Below, piece after piece: positions 42,050-52,122 of a DNA stretch of 64,000 nt. Made by a program: the position numbers and the translations under genes. How positions within the stretch are numbered: the first letter of the stretch is position 1; the number at the start of each line of letters is the position of its first letter. Origin of the DNA: Anthonomus grandis grandis (Eukaryota; Arthropoda; Insecta; Coleoptera; Curculionidae); NCBI RefSeq assembly GCF_022605725.1, contig NC_065555.1:27514774-27578773 (forward strand), read 5' to 3'. Below the pieces are notes generated by a model, which did not search any database, was not told where the DNA came from, and saw only the letters and a program-made list of their open reading frames with translations.

Positions 42050-42473
42050 CTGAAACCAACCGAACTCTTATTACCACGTATATATGCATGATATCCCATA
42101 TATGCATCAAAACAATGTTTGTACCTAATGTCTAAAAAAATTAAAAATATTGCTTGAACTCACCTTCAAATGAAAGCGCAACAAATAAACTATAAACGTC
42201 TATATTTTTAATCACGAAACTAACTTTTTACTAAACAAAAATTACACTTTAACAACATAAACATCGACTACACCGACAAATATGTGATTCTCAACTGGCA
42301 AATCGCGCCAAAAAAGCGTGCTTTGTTGCCGCGATGTCGGAATTGTTTTCACGTGTTTATTCCTCGGTCCCAAATATGCTACATCATGCATTTATTTAAT
42401 TTTTAGATTCTAGGATCTTGAAAATATATTAATTTTAGTATGTATCATATATGACACAAGATGCAGCAAGGGG

Positions 42474-43180
42474 TTAATGTCTCGAAATGTAAAGTGCTTA
42501 CTTTTTCATGGAAAAAAATTCAATTGAATTTACATATGGATTATCAACAAATCAAAAATGTGGGTGTACTTTTTGACCCTAAATTAACCTTTGTGGATCA
42601 GGTGGAGTCTGTCTCTGATCGCGCTAATAGGTCACTGGACTTTATAGTGTGCAGCTGTCCAGGTTTTAATAAGACAGAAGCAATAAAAACGTTATTTTTT
42701 AGCTTTGTACGTTCTAAACTTGTATACGCTTCTGTTATATGGAGCCCTTACTATGAAATTCACAAGTATTCGATGGAAAATATTTAAAGTAAGTTTCTCC
42801 ATAGGGCATCTCATATAATCTACTTTTAACTCGATTCTCTGTCGAATCTCTTGAATTCAGGAGAAACAAAGCTTCAGTTGTGTTGTTGCATAGAATTATA
42901 CGTGGGACTGTTCTGAATTGCTAAAAAAATTAAATTTTTGTGTACCACGATTATATTCTAGGAATACTAAGCCTTTTTACTGTATTAAGGTAAATACGAA
43001 TATACTCTTAAATTCACCTTTGTATTAATGCGTAATAACGCTAATAGAATCTCACAATCTTGTGATTATTTGTACGCTCTGGTGCTGAAGTTGTAAGAGC
43101 GTTTTTGGGATTATCCAATTAACTTTGCTGTTTGTATTGTTTATGTTTTTTTTCTCTATTTGAGATTTAGGTATACAATT
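42474..43180 (+). pseudogene. Non-LTR RT C-terminal fragment, plus strand
   Basis: Starting right at the TTAA next to the piggyBac end: NVSKCKVLTFSWKK, QIKNVGVLFDPKLTFVDQVE, FFSFVRSKLVYASVIWSPYY, then stops. This is the post-catalytic part of a Jockey-like RT. Downstream frames (LMRNNANRISQSCDYLYAL) are its C-terminal end. Nothing upstream of the piggyBac matches its missing N-terminal half. Confidence 0.65.
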
Positions 43181-43634
43181 TTGCTGTAAAAAAGATAATT
43201 ACATTCGGAGAGATAGTAAAATTTCCTTGATCCCTTCTCGGAAGCTCACTAAAGACGAACTTTGTTGAACTATCTTAGTGGAAAGTGAGTTAAATAATTG
43301 TGCAGCTGATTAGCTCAAACTTCGCTTAAAGAATTCATTATTATGCCTTGATACACATAGAAGCCCACCATGGTGAGTATGGGCCGACCCATCAGCATGG
43401 AATTCAGAGAGAGTGCTAAGTTTTTCATGGAGGTATATCGGTAATTTTGTAACTCTAATTTTTTTATACTAGGCACGTCAAATGTAAGTGATACCTTTCC
43501 CTGACAGGGAGCCAACCAGATTTGCTTAAATATGACGTTATATCCTGATATTTTCGAACATCATAGCAAAACCTTAGACAAAACCTAACAGAAATTAATG
43601 TGAGCTAAAATAGCTGAAAAATGTTGAAAAATTT
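43181..43634. other. Unassigned stretch with one minus-strand frame
   Basis: A 66-codon minus-strand frame (43315-43515) includes SMKNLALSLNSMLMGRPILT. I cannot place it in a family. No repeat structure seen. Confidence 0.35.
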
Positions 43635-45061
43635 AATAATAATAATAATAATAATAATAATGCATTTATTTAGCATAATGCTACAAAGAAAACAATACAA
43701 ATCTTATAATGTAATAGCATATATGAGCATCTAAAATATTTAATTATGACATAATAAGGTATGCGAAAATTATAATAACAATAATGTATCTTTGGCTATT
43801 AAATATTATTCAAATATACACAATATAATTAAATAGTTAAACGTTCCGCTCCACTTTCTTTGCGATATATCAACATTCGATGATAGTGCTGATGTTGCAT
43901 CTCATGGTCGGCTTTTGTTGATGTTTCGATCATTTTAGGACACATGTTTTCTAGGTCGTTTTTATTGGCTCAGGCTAAACAGGGCACCTCGGTTATTTCC
44001 TGGAGACATTTTGGATCGTTTCGGTATTCCATGGACAATCCGGTTTTCCAGAAATACCCCGTCAAGCAGTCACATCACAATCCAACTGTGGAGCACGTCG
44101 AATAATAAAAAATAATATAAGATACAATTAATATAATACTATACATAAAACATAGAAAAAACATTACATATAAAGCCCATAAAAAATGTCCTAAGAACTA
44201 ACTAACCCAACAAAATAATAGCAAATAAGAGTCCTTTAAAACCATTAAAATTGTCATAGTTTTAGACAACAAGAGATAAATACAACAAAACAATTATTTA
44301 TATAAATCAATTAGGATACAATTTTAGACAATAAATAATTTTTAATTAATCTTTTAAATGCATTAAAACTTTTGCATTCTGTAATATTTTTTGGCAGTCG
44401 AATAAACTCTAACAAACCTTTATTCAGAATACTGTTCAACATCTGTGTAGTGTTGTATCGATTGACTACGATGAAATCATTACGGTTTCTGGTATAATAG
44501 TCATGAACATTTATAAAGCAATTCACCCTATCACAAATGTAGGTAGGTAACATTCTATTTTTAATCTTAAATATAAATATAAAAGCATTAAGCATTATTT
44601 TTTGCGTTACAGAGAATAAATAATTGCAACAAATTTAACTTAGATATCACAGGTACTATGTTTTGTACTATCTGAAATTCGGCTATTTTATAAGTGGGCA
44701 TACTGAACAATAAAGTTGAATAGTATTGTAAATGGGGTGCCGCAAAGCTATTGTAAAGTAATAATTTCGTATACGTTGTTAAATGTTTGCCTATTCGAGA
44801 TAAAAAAACCAACCTTTTGCGGAAATTTTCTGACTATATAATCGCAATGAGCATAGAAGTTTAAGTGAGGATCTAATACAATTCCAAGATATTTCATATG
44901 TTGCTCATACTGCAATTTAAAGCAATTTATATTAATAATAAAATTTTCTATATTTACCAAACTTATTCTGTTTTTTGCAACAATTTCGATTTTGTGGCTT
45001 TAATGCTAAGACTATTTTTACACAGCCATAAAAACACTCAAGTCATTATTGATATCTTGCT

Positions 45062-45316
45062 CCATTAGGAGTTAAAATTGATGGGACCCCTGGCCGAATA
45101 AACCAAACAAATTTTTATTTAAATTGCACTGGACTATTTTATGGACAATGCTCAGAAATTTGTGGAGCAAATCATAGATTTATACCAATCGTTATTGAAA
45201 GAATCTCACCTAAATCTTTTTTAAACTGAATTAAAAAAAAATCATTAAATGGCTGAAAGCAAGCACTGATCTCTTAAATCAAATTTATAGTAAACTAGCG
45301 CTTACTTCTAATGAAA
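45062..45316 (+). other. cox2: NUMT: mitochondrial cox2 3' end plus trnK
   Basis: Reads PLGVKIDGTPGRINQTNFYL, then LFYGQCSEICGANHRFIPIV and ISPKSFLN followed by TGA (Trp in the mitochondrial code). This is the C-terminal end of cytochrome oxidase subunit II with its CuA ligands (C-S-E-I-C, H). Directly after it comes tRNA-Lys, the normal insect mitochondrial order. It lies between two halves of the RT of element E. Confidence 0.9.
45243..45314 (+). tRNA. trnK: trnK (CTT) of mitochondrial origin, nuclear pseudogene
   Basis: CATTAAATGGCTGAAAGCAA begins it and CTTACTTCTAATGA ends it, pairing as acceptor stem except for one A-C mismatch. Anticodon-loop sequence CTCTTAA gives CTT. A nuclear copy of this kind is not expected to be processed or used. 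Confidence 0.85.
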
Positions 45317-46286
45317 TAATGAAATAAATAATAATGTTTGTTCGATACTATTATCGACGTCACATATCATTGTAACGTCAGCAAATAATGTAATTTTACA
45401 ATTTTTTCCATGTTTGACTATATCATTTATATACAGAAAAAACAACAATGGCCCTAAAACAGTCCCCTGTGGTACCCCATATTTCACCAAGATAGATTCA
45501 GACACAGCTGACTCATACTTTACTTTTTGTGTCCTGCCAGATAAGTAGGATTTTAACCAATCCAAAGCTAAGTGCTTTATACCCATATTCTCGAATTTAT
45601 CAATCAAAATATCCCTATGAACAGTCTCAAAAGCTCTTCTGTTCTAAAATCTAAAAACACAGCCAATACTAAGATATTGTCATCAATTGCACTAACAAAT
45701 CACAGATGCCAACCATCACACTCGCAAGAATGTCGTGCTCGAAATCCCGATTGACCAGAAACAATTATATTATTCTCATCACAATGTCTCTGTAGCTGCT
45801 CCTTCCCAGTGAGTTCCAATGATTTCTCGTATACTGGAACAGTGTTGATGGGTCTAAAACTCGAGTACTGTTTAGTACCTGGAACCTTCGGTACCGGAAC
45901 TACCAAAGATGACTTCCATTCCATAGAAAATGCCTCTTAGTAAAGTATGCATTTATAACATCTAATACTTTTTTATCATTCATATCATTTCATTTATAAC
46001 ATCTTTAAAACCCGTGCTGAAATACGAGATTCACCGCCACCAACATTTTTTATTCCACTCACAATTCTTCTTAGGTCGACCATTGAAACGTTTTCAAACG
46101 TAGTGAACTCTGTAAAGCTGTGATTCTCCGCGCTTTCATTTAGATTGAAGTACGTCAAATTAGCAGATGGTCGATTTATTGCCGATATGATATTCTCAAT
46201 GCTCTCCACAAAATACTTATTGAATTCAGGTAAAATGAAAAAGCAGCCTACCTCCGCTTATTTATTAAACATTCAGTTTTTTAAAA

Positions 46287-46332
46287 TAACCCGACATGTT
46301 TCAGACACAGTGGTGTCCATGATCAGGGGATA
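46287..46332 (-). ncRNA. Hammerhead-like motif D, degenerate, in PLE2
   Basis: Minus strand: TATCCC, CTGATCA, U, stem II GGACAC/GTGTCT, GAAA, stem III CATG, GTC, GGGTTA. Layout is identical to motifs A-C, but the core has CUGAUCA instead of CUGANGA, which removes a catalytic G, so it is probably dead. Confidence 0.55.
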
Positions 46333-46739
46333 CTAAAAGGAAGTAGTTTTGAACAAAAAACAAAAGGACAGACACAGAAAAAAATTTTAAAACTAATATA
46401 CACAATTACACTTACACAAGTTTAAAATTAATATCAGATATACGCGCCAAAGTTTGATTCTATGTCAAAAAACCCTCAGCAGAGGGAAAGCAGAAGCATA
46501 GAAAACATATTAGATAGCGCGGTGAACATAATGATTAGTACGTTGTGAAGAAGGAAAGCAACGGATTAGTACTATATAAAAGAAATTGTAAAGGGCAAGA
46601 ACGATGTATTAAGAGATTATGAAGAGTTAAAATATAGTGAGTTGAAAAAGTAAGTACAAGAGTGATGTACTTGATCATTAACACAGTTATGGTGATTGTT
46701 TTGTGTGGCTTTATTTATTTTGAGTATTTACAACAGATC

Positions 46740-47851
46740 GTTAAAGTCAGCTTTATCTAGGGGAATCAAGAAAAGTCTATTAGGGTGATTTGAGTTATAA
46801 GTGATGGTACTGTCAGTGGATGTAGGCTTACGGTATATTGAAAATTTGATCCTAGTGTTTATACGTGTTAATCTAAGATCTAAAAATGCTAAAGATTCGT
46901 TGGTTTCAATTTCACATGTAAAATTAACGCATTAGTGTAAAGAGTTTAAGAACGTGATAAAATTTTGAAGATCGGAGAGACTACCCTTAAAAATGGCAAA
47001 AATATCATCCACATATCGTTTGATAAAGAAAATGTGTTGAAAGAGGAGACTATTTTTTATTTTCCAAGTCTGACGTAAACAATTCAGCTAAAAGAGGGGA
47101 CAGGCTAGAACCCATTTCAACACCTGAGCTTTGTTTGTAGTATTTATTGTTAAATTGGAACAAATTTTGTTGTAAAACTAAGTCAACCAGAACGCGAAGG
47201 TTATCAATATGGACTTTTTCAAGATCAGTATTTTTTTTAAGTAAGTCTGCAATTAAAGGTAACAAGTCCTTAAGAGGAATGCTAGGGAAGAGGTTAGAAA
47301 CATCAAAAGATACTAGAAAAGATGAATCGGGTATAATGATATCTTTCAACTCTTGAGCTATTTGAGTGGAATTTTTTTTTATAGAAAATGAACTTTTAAA
47401 CTTGTATTTACTTGTTTTAATGTATTTTTAACTAAACATTTGTCAGTAGGAAAGAGGCTAATAACTGAAAAATTATCTGTAGGCAAAAAGCTCTCAACTT
47501 TTTCTACATATTCAACCTTGTACAGATTGACAGTTATTTAGACATTTGCTTTTGTCTGCTTTAGTTAAGTTATTAGTAATGATCTTATTCTGTAAATTTT
47601 AGAGTCTTAAGATTGGGGGAAACACTCGAGGGAGGGAAGCTATTGCGCCTATGATATGTGTTAATACATGAAACCACCTGAGATCTGAGTGTCTCCTTTA
47701 ATGGGAAATCATTGATAAAGCTAAAGTTGTTCTCGCACTCGACCGCCAACAGTTCCAAATCCCTTTTTTGGGGGCTAATGTAAAAATTATAGTTTAGCAA
47801 TAAACTTGATCTGTTGGAAATACTGGAAACAAATAAAGCTACACAAAACAA
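46740..47851 (-). pseudogene. PLE2 N-terminal region and reverse transcriptase
   Basis: From 47851: LLLNYNFYISPQKRDLELLA and FPLKETLRSQVVSCINTYHR (N-terminal domain). After a break come FLVSFDVSNLFPSIPLKDLL, LFQFNNKYYKQSSGVEMGSS and LSPLLAELF (RT palm), then KRYVDDIFAIFKG in a shifted frame and FLDLRLTRINTRI. The catalytic Y-V-D-D box is still readable. Stops and frameshifts throughout. Confidence 0.75.
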
Positions 47852-48009
47852 CCACCATTACTGTGTTAATGTTCAAGTACATATATACTCACTTTTTCAA
47901 CTCACTGTGTTTTAACTCTTCATAGTCTCTTAATACATCTTTCTTGCCCTTTACAATTTCTAACATACTACATATTGAATTTCCTTGGTAAAATTTATTT
48001 TTCTCATAT

Positions 48010-48568
48010 TTAAGTTGGTTATGACTTCTCTATAGTGTTTGGTGATCTGAACACCGACATCTTAAAACCTAACTCTCTGTATTCTTCATTAAATCATTAC
48101 GGATACGACCAACTGATAAATGAGCCTACGCCTATTAAAAATACTTCTGCTACGTGTTTGGATCCTTTGGATTTTTCTTAATTGTAAGAAAATTTATCAT
48201 AAGAGAAGCACTGTTACGTGTCATATAAATGATCATAATAAAATGCCGTTTTGCATTCTTTCCATACTTTTTGGATAGAATTGCAATGGACTTAATCCAA
48301 ATTAATTGTGACGATATTTTTCATAGGACTGTTCGAAATCAAAATATTAACTTATTATTCAACAATCATGTACCTTATAAGAATACCAGGATTAGCAAAA
48401 AGCCAGTATATTGGTTAATTTAACTTATAAGAAGAGCAAAAGCTGCCAATCTAGTTGAGCTAAAATATGATAAATCAGGCAAAAGGCTTTTGAGTGTCTT
48501 AAGGAACCTTAATATTAAAACCTCATCAGAAAATTTTTTAACTCTCACCCAATTTATGCGACCCAATA
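48010..48568 (+). pseudogene. Non-LTR endonuclease fragment, plus strand
   Basis: Reads VFGDLNTDILKPNSLYSSLN, HYGYDQLINEPTPIKNTSAT and CLDPLDF, the GDxNxDxL and INEPTRxxxxSxTCLDHxF blocks of AP-like endonucleases. Scraps of linker follow (LIRRAKAANLVELKYDKSG). It ends at the tail of element F. Confidence 0.65.
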
Positions 48569-48569
48569 A

Positions 48570-51020
48570 ATAATAATAATAATAATAATAATACATCGTT
48601 TATTTGCCCAATTTACAATCAAATATTATATCTTAACTAGATACAAAGATAATAAATATCATATGCTTTAAAATTAAAAAAACATCTTAACCATAATATA
48701 GGCAAAAAGGAGGCTAAAGGCAATTTAAAAAAGATTCGTGTTTAACCTCCTTCATTAAATAAGTTATAATTTCTTTTCTGTTCCTTTTGTTGCATCCAAA
48801 ATAAATTACTAGGTATCCCCCAACAAGTGCCAAACATCCAATAAGCTTTAACATACCCAATACATACATATTTAGTAAACGCGACGATCGCCAGATATAC
48901 CCATTTTACCGCAATAAATATTTTTTGTATTTATGTTTAAATACGCTTGTTGATACATTTTTAAAGTCCTCCGGAATCTGGTTGTAAATTAAATAAATAT
49001 TATAAGAAAATGACCGCTGATAAAACATAGTGGTATGCAAAGGCGGAGAAATTAGACCTCTATGCCGGAGATTCAAAGAATGTACGTCAGTTCTATAGCG
49101 TATTTTATTTAATAGATACGAGGGGCGATTTAAAGTTATTACTTGGTGAAATACAGTAGCAGCATGCAGATTTCTACGATCCTCCATAGAAAGCCATTTG
49201 GTTTGTCGTAGCATGTAACTTACAGGATGTCCACGACGAATGCCGTAAATTAATCGCAAGCATGACTTTTGCACTCGCTGAATTCGACCTTTGTCGATAG
49301 AGTCTAAGCATGGACCATATACGACGTCGGCAAAATTAAAATGACTCAAAACCAGAGCGTCGCATAAAGTAATTTTTTGAGATGTTGAAAGCAGGTGTCT
49401 ATGCGGAAACAGTTGTTTTAAATTAGAATAAGCAGATTGAATGCACTTACTTATATGCTGTTTATACCTCATATTGGTGTCAATGTGAAGTCCCAAATTG
49501 CGGGAACAAGTAGAATGCAAAAGCTTGTTTGAGGAAGCTTCTAAAGCCATACTCTGATGCAATACTTCGCGATTTTTGCCGAAAATCAAGAAGGTAGATT
49601 TAGACGCGTTTATTTGCAGATTGTGTTTTTCTGAAAAATCTATTAAGGCTTTTAGATCATCGTTTATTTTCTTGGCAGCTATTTCTTTACTTTCAGGAAA
49701 AAAAGAAAAGTAGAGTTGCGTGTCATCAGCATATAAATGAGCACTGCAATATTTTAAACAACTGGTGAGATTACTAGTATAAATACAAAATAAAACAGGT
49801 CCCAATATGGAACCTTGTGGAACTCCACATAACTGAAATGCAGTAGATGAAATGCCCTTATTCGTTTCAACGTATTGATTTCTATCGGTTAAATAACTTT
49901 TAATAATATCAATTGCGTCAGAGTCAAACCCATTATAGCCTAAGATCGCGTAGAGTAATGTATGATTGATACGATCAAACGCTTTGCTGTAGTCGATAAG
50001 TACTAAAGCAGTGGCCTTACCCTGATCAGTAGCTTCAATAATATCATCTGTGATCTTTAAAAGTGCCGTGGTACAGCTATGACCCGATCTAAACCCTGAC
50101 TGAAATGCCGGTAAAATATTATATTTATCTAGGTACTCCCTAATTTGGACATTTAATATCTTTTCCATGACTTTAGAAAGAACTGGCAGAATACTAATAG
50201 GTCTTAAATCATTAAAATCGGAAATATTTTGCTTTTTTAAAAGTGGAAATATTTTTGAGACCTTCCAGACATCAGGAAAACATTTGTCTAATATACATGA
50301 GTTTACAATATTAGTTACAAAAGGTATAACTCGGTCCACACACAACAACAACATCTCTAGATTTATTTGATCCGCCCCGGTAGCAAGCGATTTAATCTCG
50401 AATAAATATTTTCTCACAATATCAGTGGACACGGTATGAAAATTAAATTTTGATAATATTTGACGCCTTTGCTTATTTTGATACAAATTTAAAAGATCTC
50501 CATGCACTGAATTGTTCTGCGCTGAGGCCTGTATAAAATGATTATTTATAGAATTGGGGACATTAAGATGATCGGGTAATTCGTTAACTTTGCCATTTGA
50601 AAATACATTAAGTTTCTTTAGCCTTTGCCAGAAAATCTTTTTATCTTTAAAACCCATAGTTACTATCTGTGCGAGGTATTGTTTTTTTTCTTCGCGTATT
50701 GCAATGCTAGCTTGATTTTTAATTTGTTTGTAATAGTCCCAATTCAAATCAGTTTTAGTCTTTTGATATTTTTTGTAGGCTTTGTTCTTCAAACTTATCA
50801 TTTTTTTAATGGTATAAGTTAACCATGGAGGTTGTTGTTTTTTTATTTTGTGCTGGGTTAGAGGTGCTAAAACGTCGAACAAATTTATCAAAAAATTATT
50901 TAAGGCAGCGACTTTTTCGTTAACTGTTTCCAAATAAATTATGTGTTCAAATGGGGTGACCTGTAAAAATTCGTTAAGCAATTCTCTATCAATGTTTTTG
51001 GCTTTCAAATGGCTTTTTTA
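48570..51020 (-). mobile_element. Non-LTR retrotransposon F, 5'-truncated, open RT frame
   Basis: (AAT)n tail at 48570-48593, 3' UTR of about 310 bp, then a single open frame 48906-51008. The 5' end is cut just upstream in the linker, so the endonuclease is absent. The uninterrupted 700 codons suggest a fairly recent insertion, unlike most non-LTR relics here. Confidence 0.9.
48906..51008 (-). CDS. Reverse transcriptase polyprotein of element F (open)
   Basis: 700 codons. Linker WLTYTIKKMISLKNKAYKKY, then RT blocks DFNDLRPISILPVLSKVMEK, PAFQSGFRSGHSCTTAL, VLIDYSKAFDRINHTLL, CGVPQGSILGPVLFCIYTSN and HLYADDTQLYFSFF with intact Y-A-D-D, followed by SKSTFLIFGKN, RNLGLHIDTNMRYKQHI and VLSHFNFADVVYGPCLDSID. 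It ends FKHKYKKYLLR. No RNase H. Related to element C and element G. The first Met is internal to the original protein. Confidence 0.92.
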   Translation of the reverse strand: MKAKNIDRELLNEFLQVTPFEHIIYLETVNEKVAALNNFLINLFDVLAPLTQHKIKKQQPPWLTYTIKKMISLKNKAYKKYQKTKTDLNWDYYKQIKNQASIAIREEKKQYLAQIVTMGFKDKKIFWQRLKKLNVFSNGKVNELPDHLNVPNSINNHFIQASAQNNSVHGDLLNLYQNKQRRQILSKFNFHTVSTDIVRKYLFEIKSLATGADQINLEMLLLCVDRVIPFVTNIVNSCILDKCFPDVWKVSKIFPLLKKQNISDFNDLRPISILPVLSKVMEKILNVQIREYLDKYNILPAFQSGFRSGHSCTTALLKITDDIIEATDQGKATALVLIDYSKAFDRINHTLLYAILGYNGFDSDAIDIIKSYLTDRNQYVETNKGISSTAFQLCGVPQGSILGPVLFCIYTSNLTSCLKYCSAHLYADDTQLYFSFFPESKEIAAKKINDDLKALIDFSEKHNLQINASKSTFLIFGKNREVLHQSMALEASSNKLLHSTCSRNLGLHIDTNMRYKQHISKCIQSAYSNLKQLFPHRHLLSTSQKITLCDALVLSHFNFADVVYGPCLDSIDKGRIQRVQKSCLRLIYGIRRGHPVSYMLRQTKWLSMEDRRNLHAATVFHQVITLNRPSYLLNKIRYRTDVHSLNLRHRGLISPPLHTTMFYQRSFSYNIYLIYNQIPEDFKNVSTSVFKHKYKKYLLR

Positions 51021-51159
51021 TAAATGTCTTTAATAAGTCAGATAATTGCTCTACGAAAATAGACTTTTATTCTAATAGCAAATATACCAGTACTATTTTT
51101 AACTATCGTAAAGACGGGTATTTTTAATATTAATAGCTGTATTACAAATTATTGTATAC
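51021..51159. other. Short unassigned stretch
   Basis: AT-rich, no motif. Confidence 0.4.
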
Positions 51160-51640
51160 AGGGTATTTCATAATTAGTGGGACAAACTTGGAGAAGTTGT
51201 GAGGGGGCCTTAAAATAAGCAAGGTTGCGCCAAAAACCGCTCTCCAAAAATTATTATATTTTTGAGATACAGGGTGATAAGAGTTTAAGAAAAAAATGTA
51301 TTTTTCACAATAAATTTTACATCCCTATAGATATTTTTTTGAAAATTAGTAGGTAGTTTCTATACATCTAGTACTATTTTCTATATTTTTTCTAAAAAAT
51401 TGAAATAAAATTCTTTGATTTTTAGATTTTATATTATTTTAGATATCTACTAATATCAAATTCTTAAAACATTATTTTTTTGACTACTTTTTACTCGAAC
51501 GCCCTCCAGAAAACGAAAAGAAGAGAATATTACAAATTTATTGATGTCATACATAGTTTATAAGAGCTGCTCAAAGTGTCCGCCAAAACCGTAACTCTAA
51601 AACCCCCGAGTACCAATTTTGACTCCAATATTTACATTAT
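51160..51640 (-). mobile_element. 3' end of a Tc1/mariner-type element
   Basis: Starts TACAGGGTATTTCATAATTA after TA, a typical end for this group. On the minus strand a short piece reads GGHFEQLL near 51590, matching the C-terminal GGxFExx of the transposases at 3739-4551 and 26255-27329. The partner TIR was not found. Confidence 0.5.
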
Positions 51641-51922
51641 CACAGATTTTATTTAAAAAATAGAAAAATTAAATAAAAACTGTGTATTTTGAAAACGAGA
51701 AAAAGGCCTTGCGGACCCATATTTGTATAGACTTTTATGTTTATTTTTACTGCTGAAGTGCTGACATGTATTTATAAATCAGCCTGTGTATATAGTATAT
51801 ATATTTTTTTGTAATTATAGTATTATTTTATTACCAATTTTTTTGTATCATTTGATATTATTTTTGTGAATTGGCCGTATATTTAAATAAATAAATATAA
51901 TTATCGCAATTATTATTTGCAG

Positions 51923-52042
51923 CAATCTGACGGAAAATTAGAATACCAAGCCCAGTCTCCCGATGAAGCCGCTCTGGTATCTGCTGCCAGGAATTTCGGT
52001 TTTGTTTTTAAAGAAAGAACGCCTAACAGTATTACAATAGAA
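51923..52042 (+). CDS. ATP8B: ATP8B-like exon 7 (nucleotide-binding domain)
   Basis: Encodes QSDGKLEYQAQSPDEAALVS then AARNFGFVFKERTPNSITIE. SPDEAALV and RNFGFVF are conserved N-domain blocks of P4-ATPases. Acceptor TTATTTGCAG, donor GAA|GTAAGT, phase 0. It is preceded by the 21.1-kb intron 6 and followed by an 80-nt intron. Confidence 0.95.
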
Positions 52043-52122
52043 GTAAGTCTTTTTTTTTTAAGACATGACACAGTAGTATTCGTTATTATTGTTTAATAAT
52101 TTAAAAATCTTTTCTGTTTTAG

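Larger units (their letters stand above)
31976..42473 (-). mobile_element. piggyBac-type DNA transposon, split by a Penelope-like element carrying a Pao element
   Basis: The N-terminal exon-like part (41661-42049) and the C-terminal part (32016-33300) of one piggyBac transposase lie 8.4 kb apart on the minus strand. Between them are a 5'-truncated Penelope-like element and, within that, the Pao element. The protein is broken at ...FFLTND / LCEKWMRFSYNEI. The right end GCAAGGGG-TTAA (42466-42477) fits piggyBac; the left end is uncertain, with an eroded TTAA near 31976. Confidence 0.7.
44311..46209 (-). pseudogene. RT polyprotein remains of non-LTR E
   Basis: From 46209: NRPSANLTYFNLNESAENHS, then SSFRPINTVPVYEKSLE, VSGQSGFRARHSCE, LDWLKSYLSGRTQKVKYESA, YGVPQGTVLGPLLFFLYIND, and the catalytic box changed to FADVTMI (second Asp to Val). 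The RT is broken by mitochondrial DNA at 45062-45316, then continues EQDINNDLSVF, MKYLGIVLDPHLNFYAHCDY and a C-terminus with YYTRNRNDFIVV. Ends KNYLLSKIVS. Confidence 0.75.
43635..46222 (-). mobile_element. Non-LTR retrotransposon E, with a NUMT in its RT
   Basis: (AAT)n tail at 43635-43662, then 3' UTR (including an unassigned non-coding stretch near 43850-44105). C-terminal frames at 44311-44595 and 44588-44812, RT frames at 44748-44960 and 45308-45607, and earlier blocks at 45700-45924 and 45994-46209. Motif order matches element A. Many frameshifts. It is truncated at about 46222, where Penelope element 2 begins. Confidence 0.75.
46223..47975 (-). mobile_element. Penelope-like element 2 (PLE2), lacking endonuclease, with inverted repeats
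   Basis: Minus-strand N-terminal region (47585-47851) and RT core (46870-47349), with a hammerhead-like motif near the 3' end (46287-46332). Inverted repeats of about 135 bp (46573-46712 and 47835-47970; shared string AGAAATTGTAAAGGGCAAGA) bracket the coding part. The RT stops being recognisable at about 46740, before any GIY-YIG domain. Confidence 0.7.

Noticed and set aside
43315..43515. 66-codon minus-strand frame as the last exon of a chemoreceptor
   Set aside because: Some hydrophobic similarity to receptor C-termini, but no TYhxxxxxF-type or other diagnostic motif and no neighbouring exon.
45243..45314. trnK as a functional tRNA gene
   Set aside because: It is directly joined to the cox2 end and uses mitochondrial context, so it is part of a NUMT.
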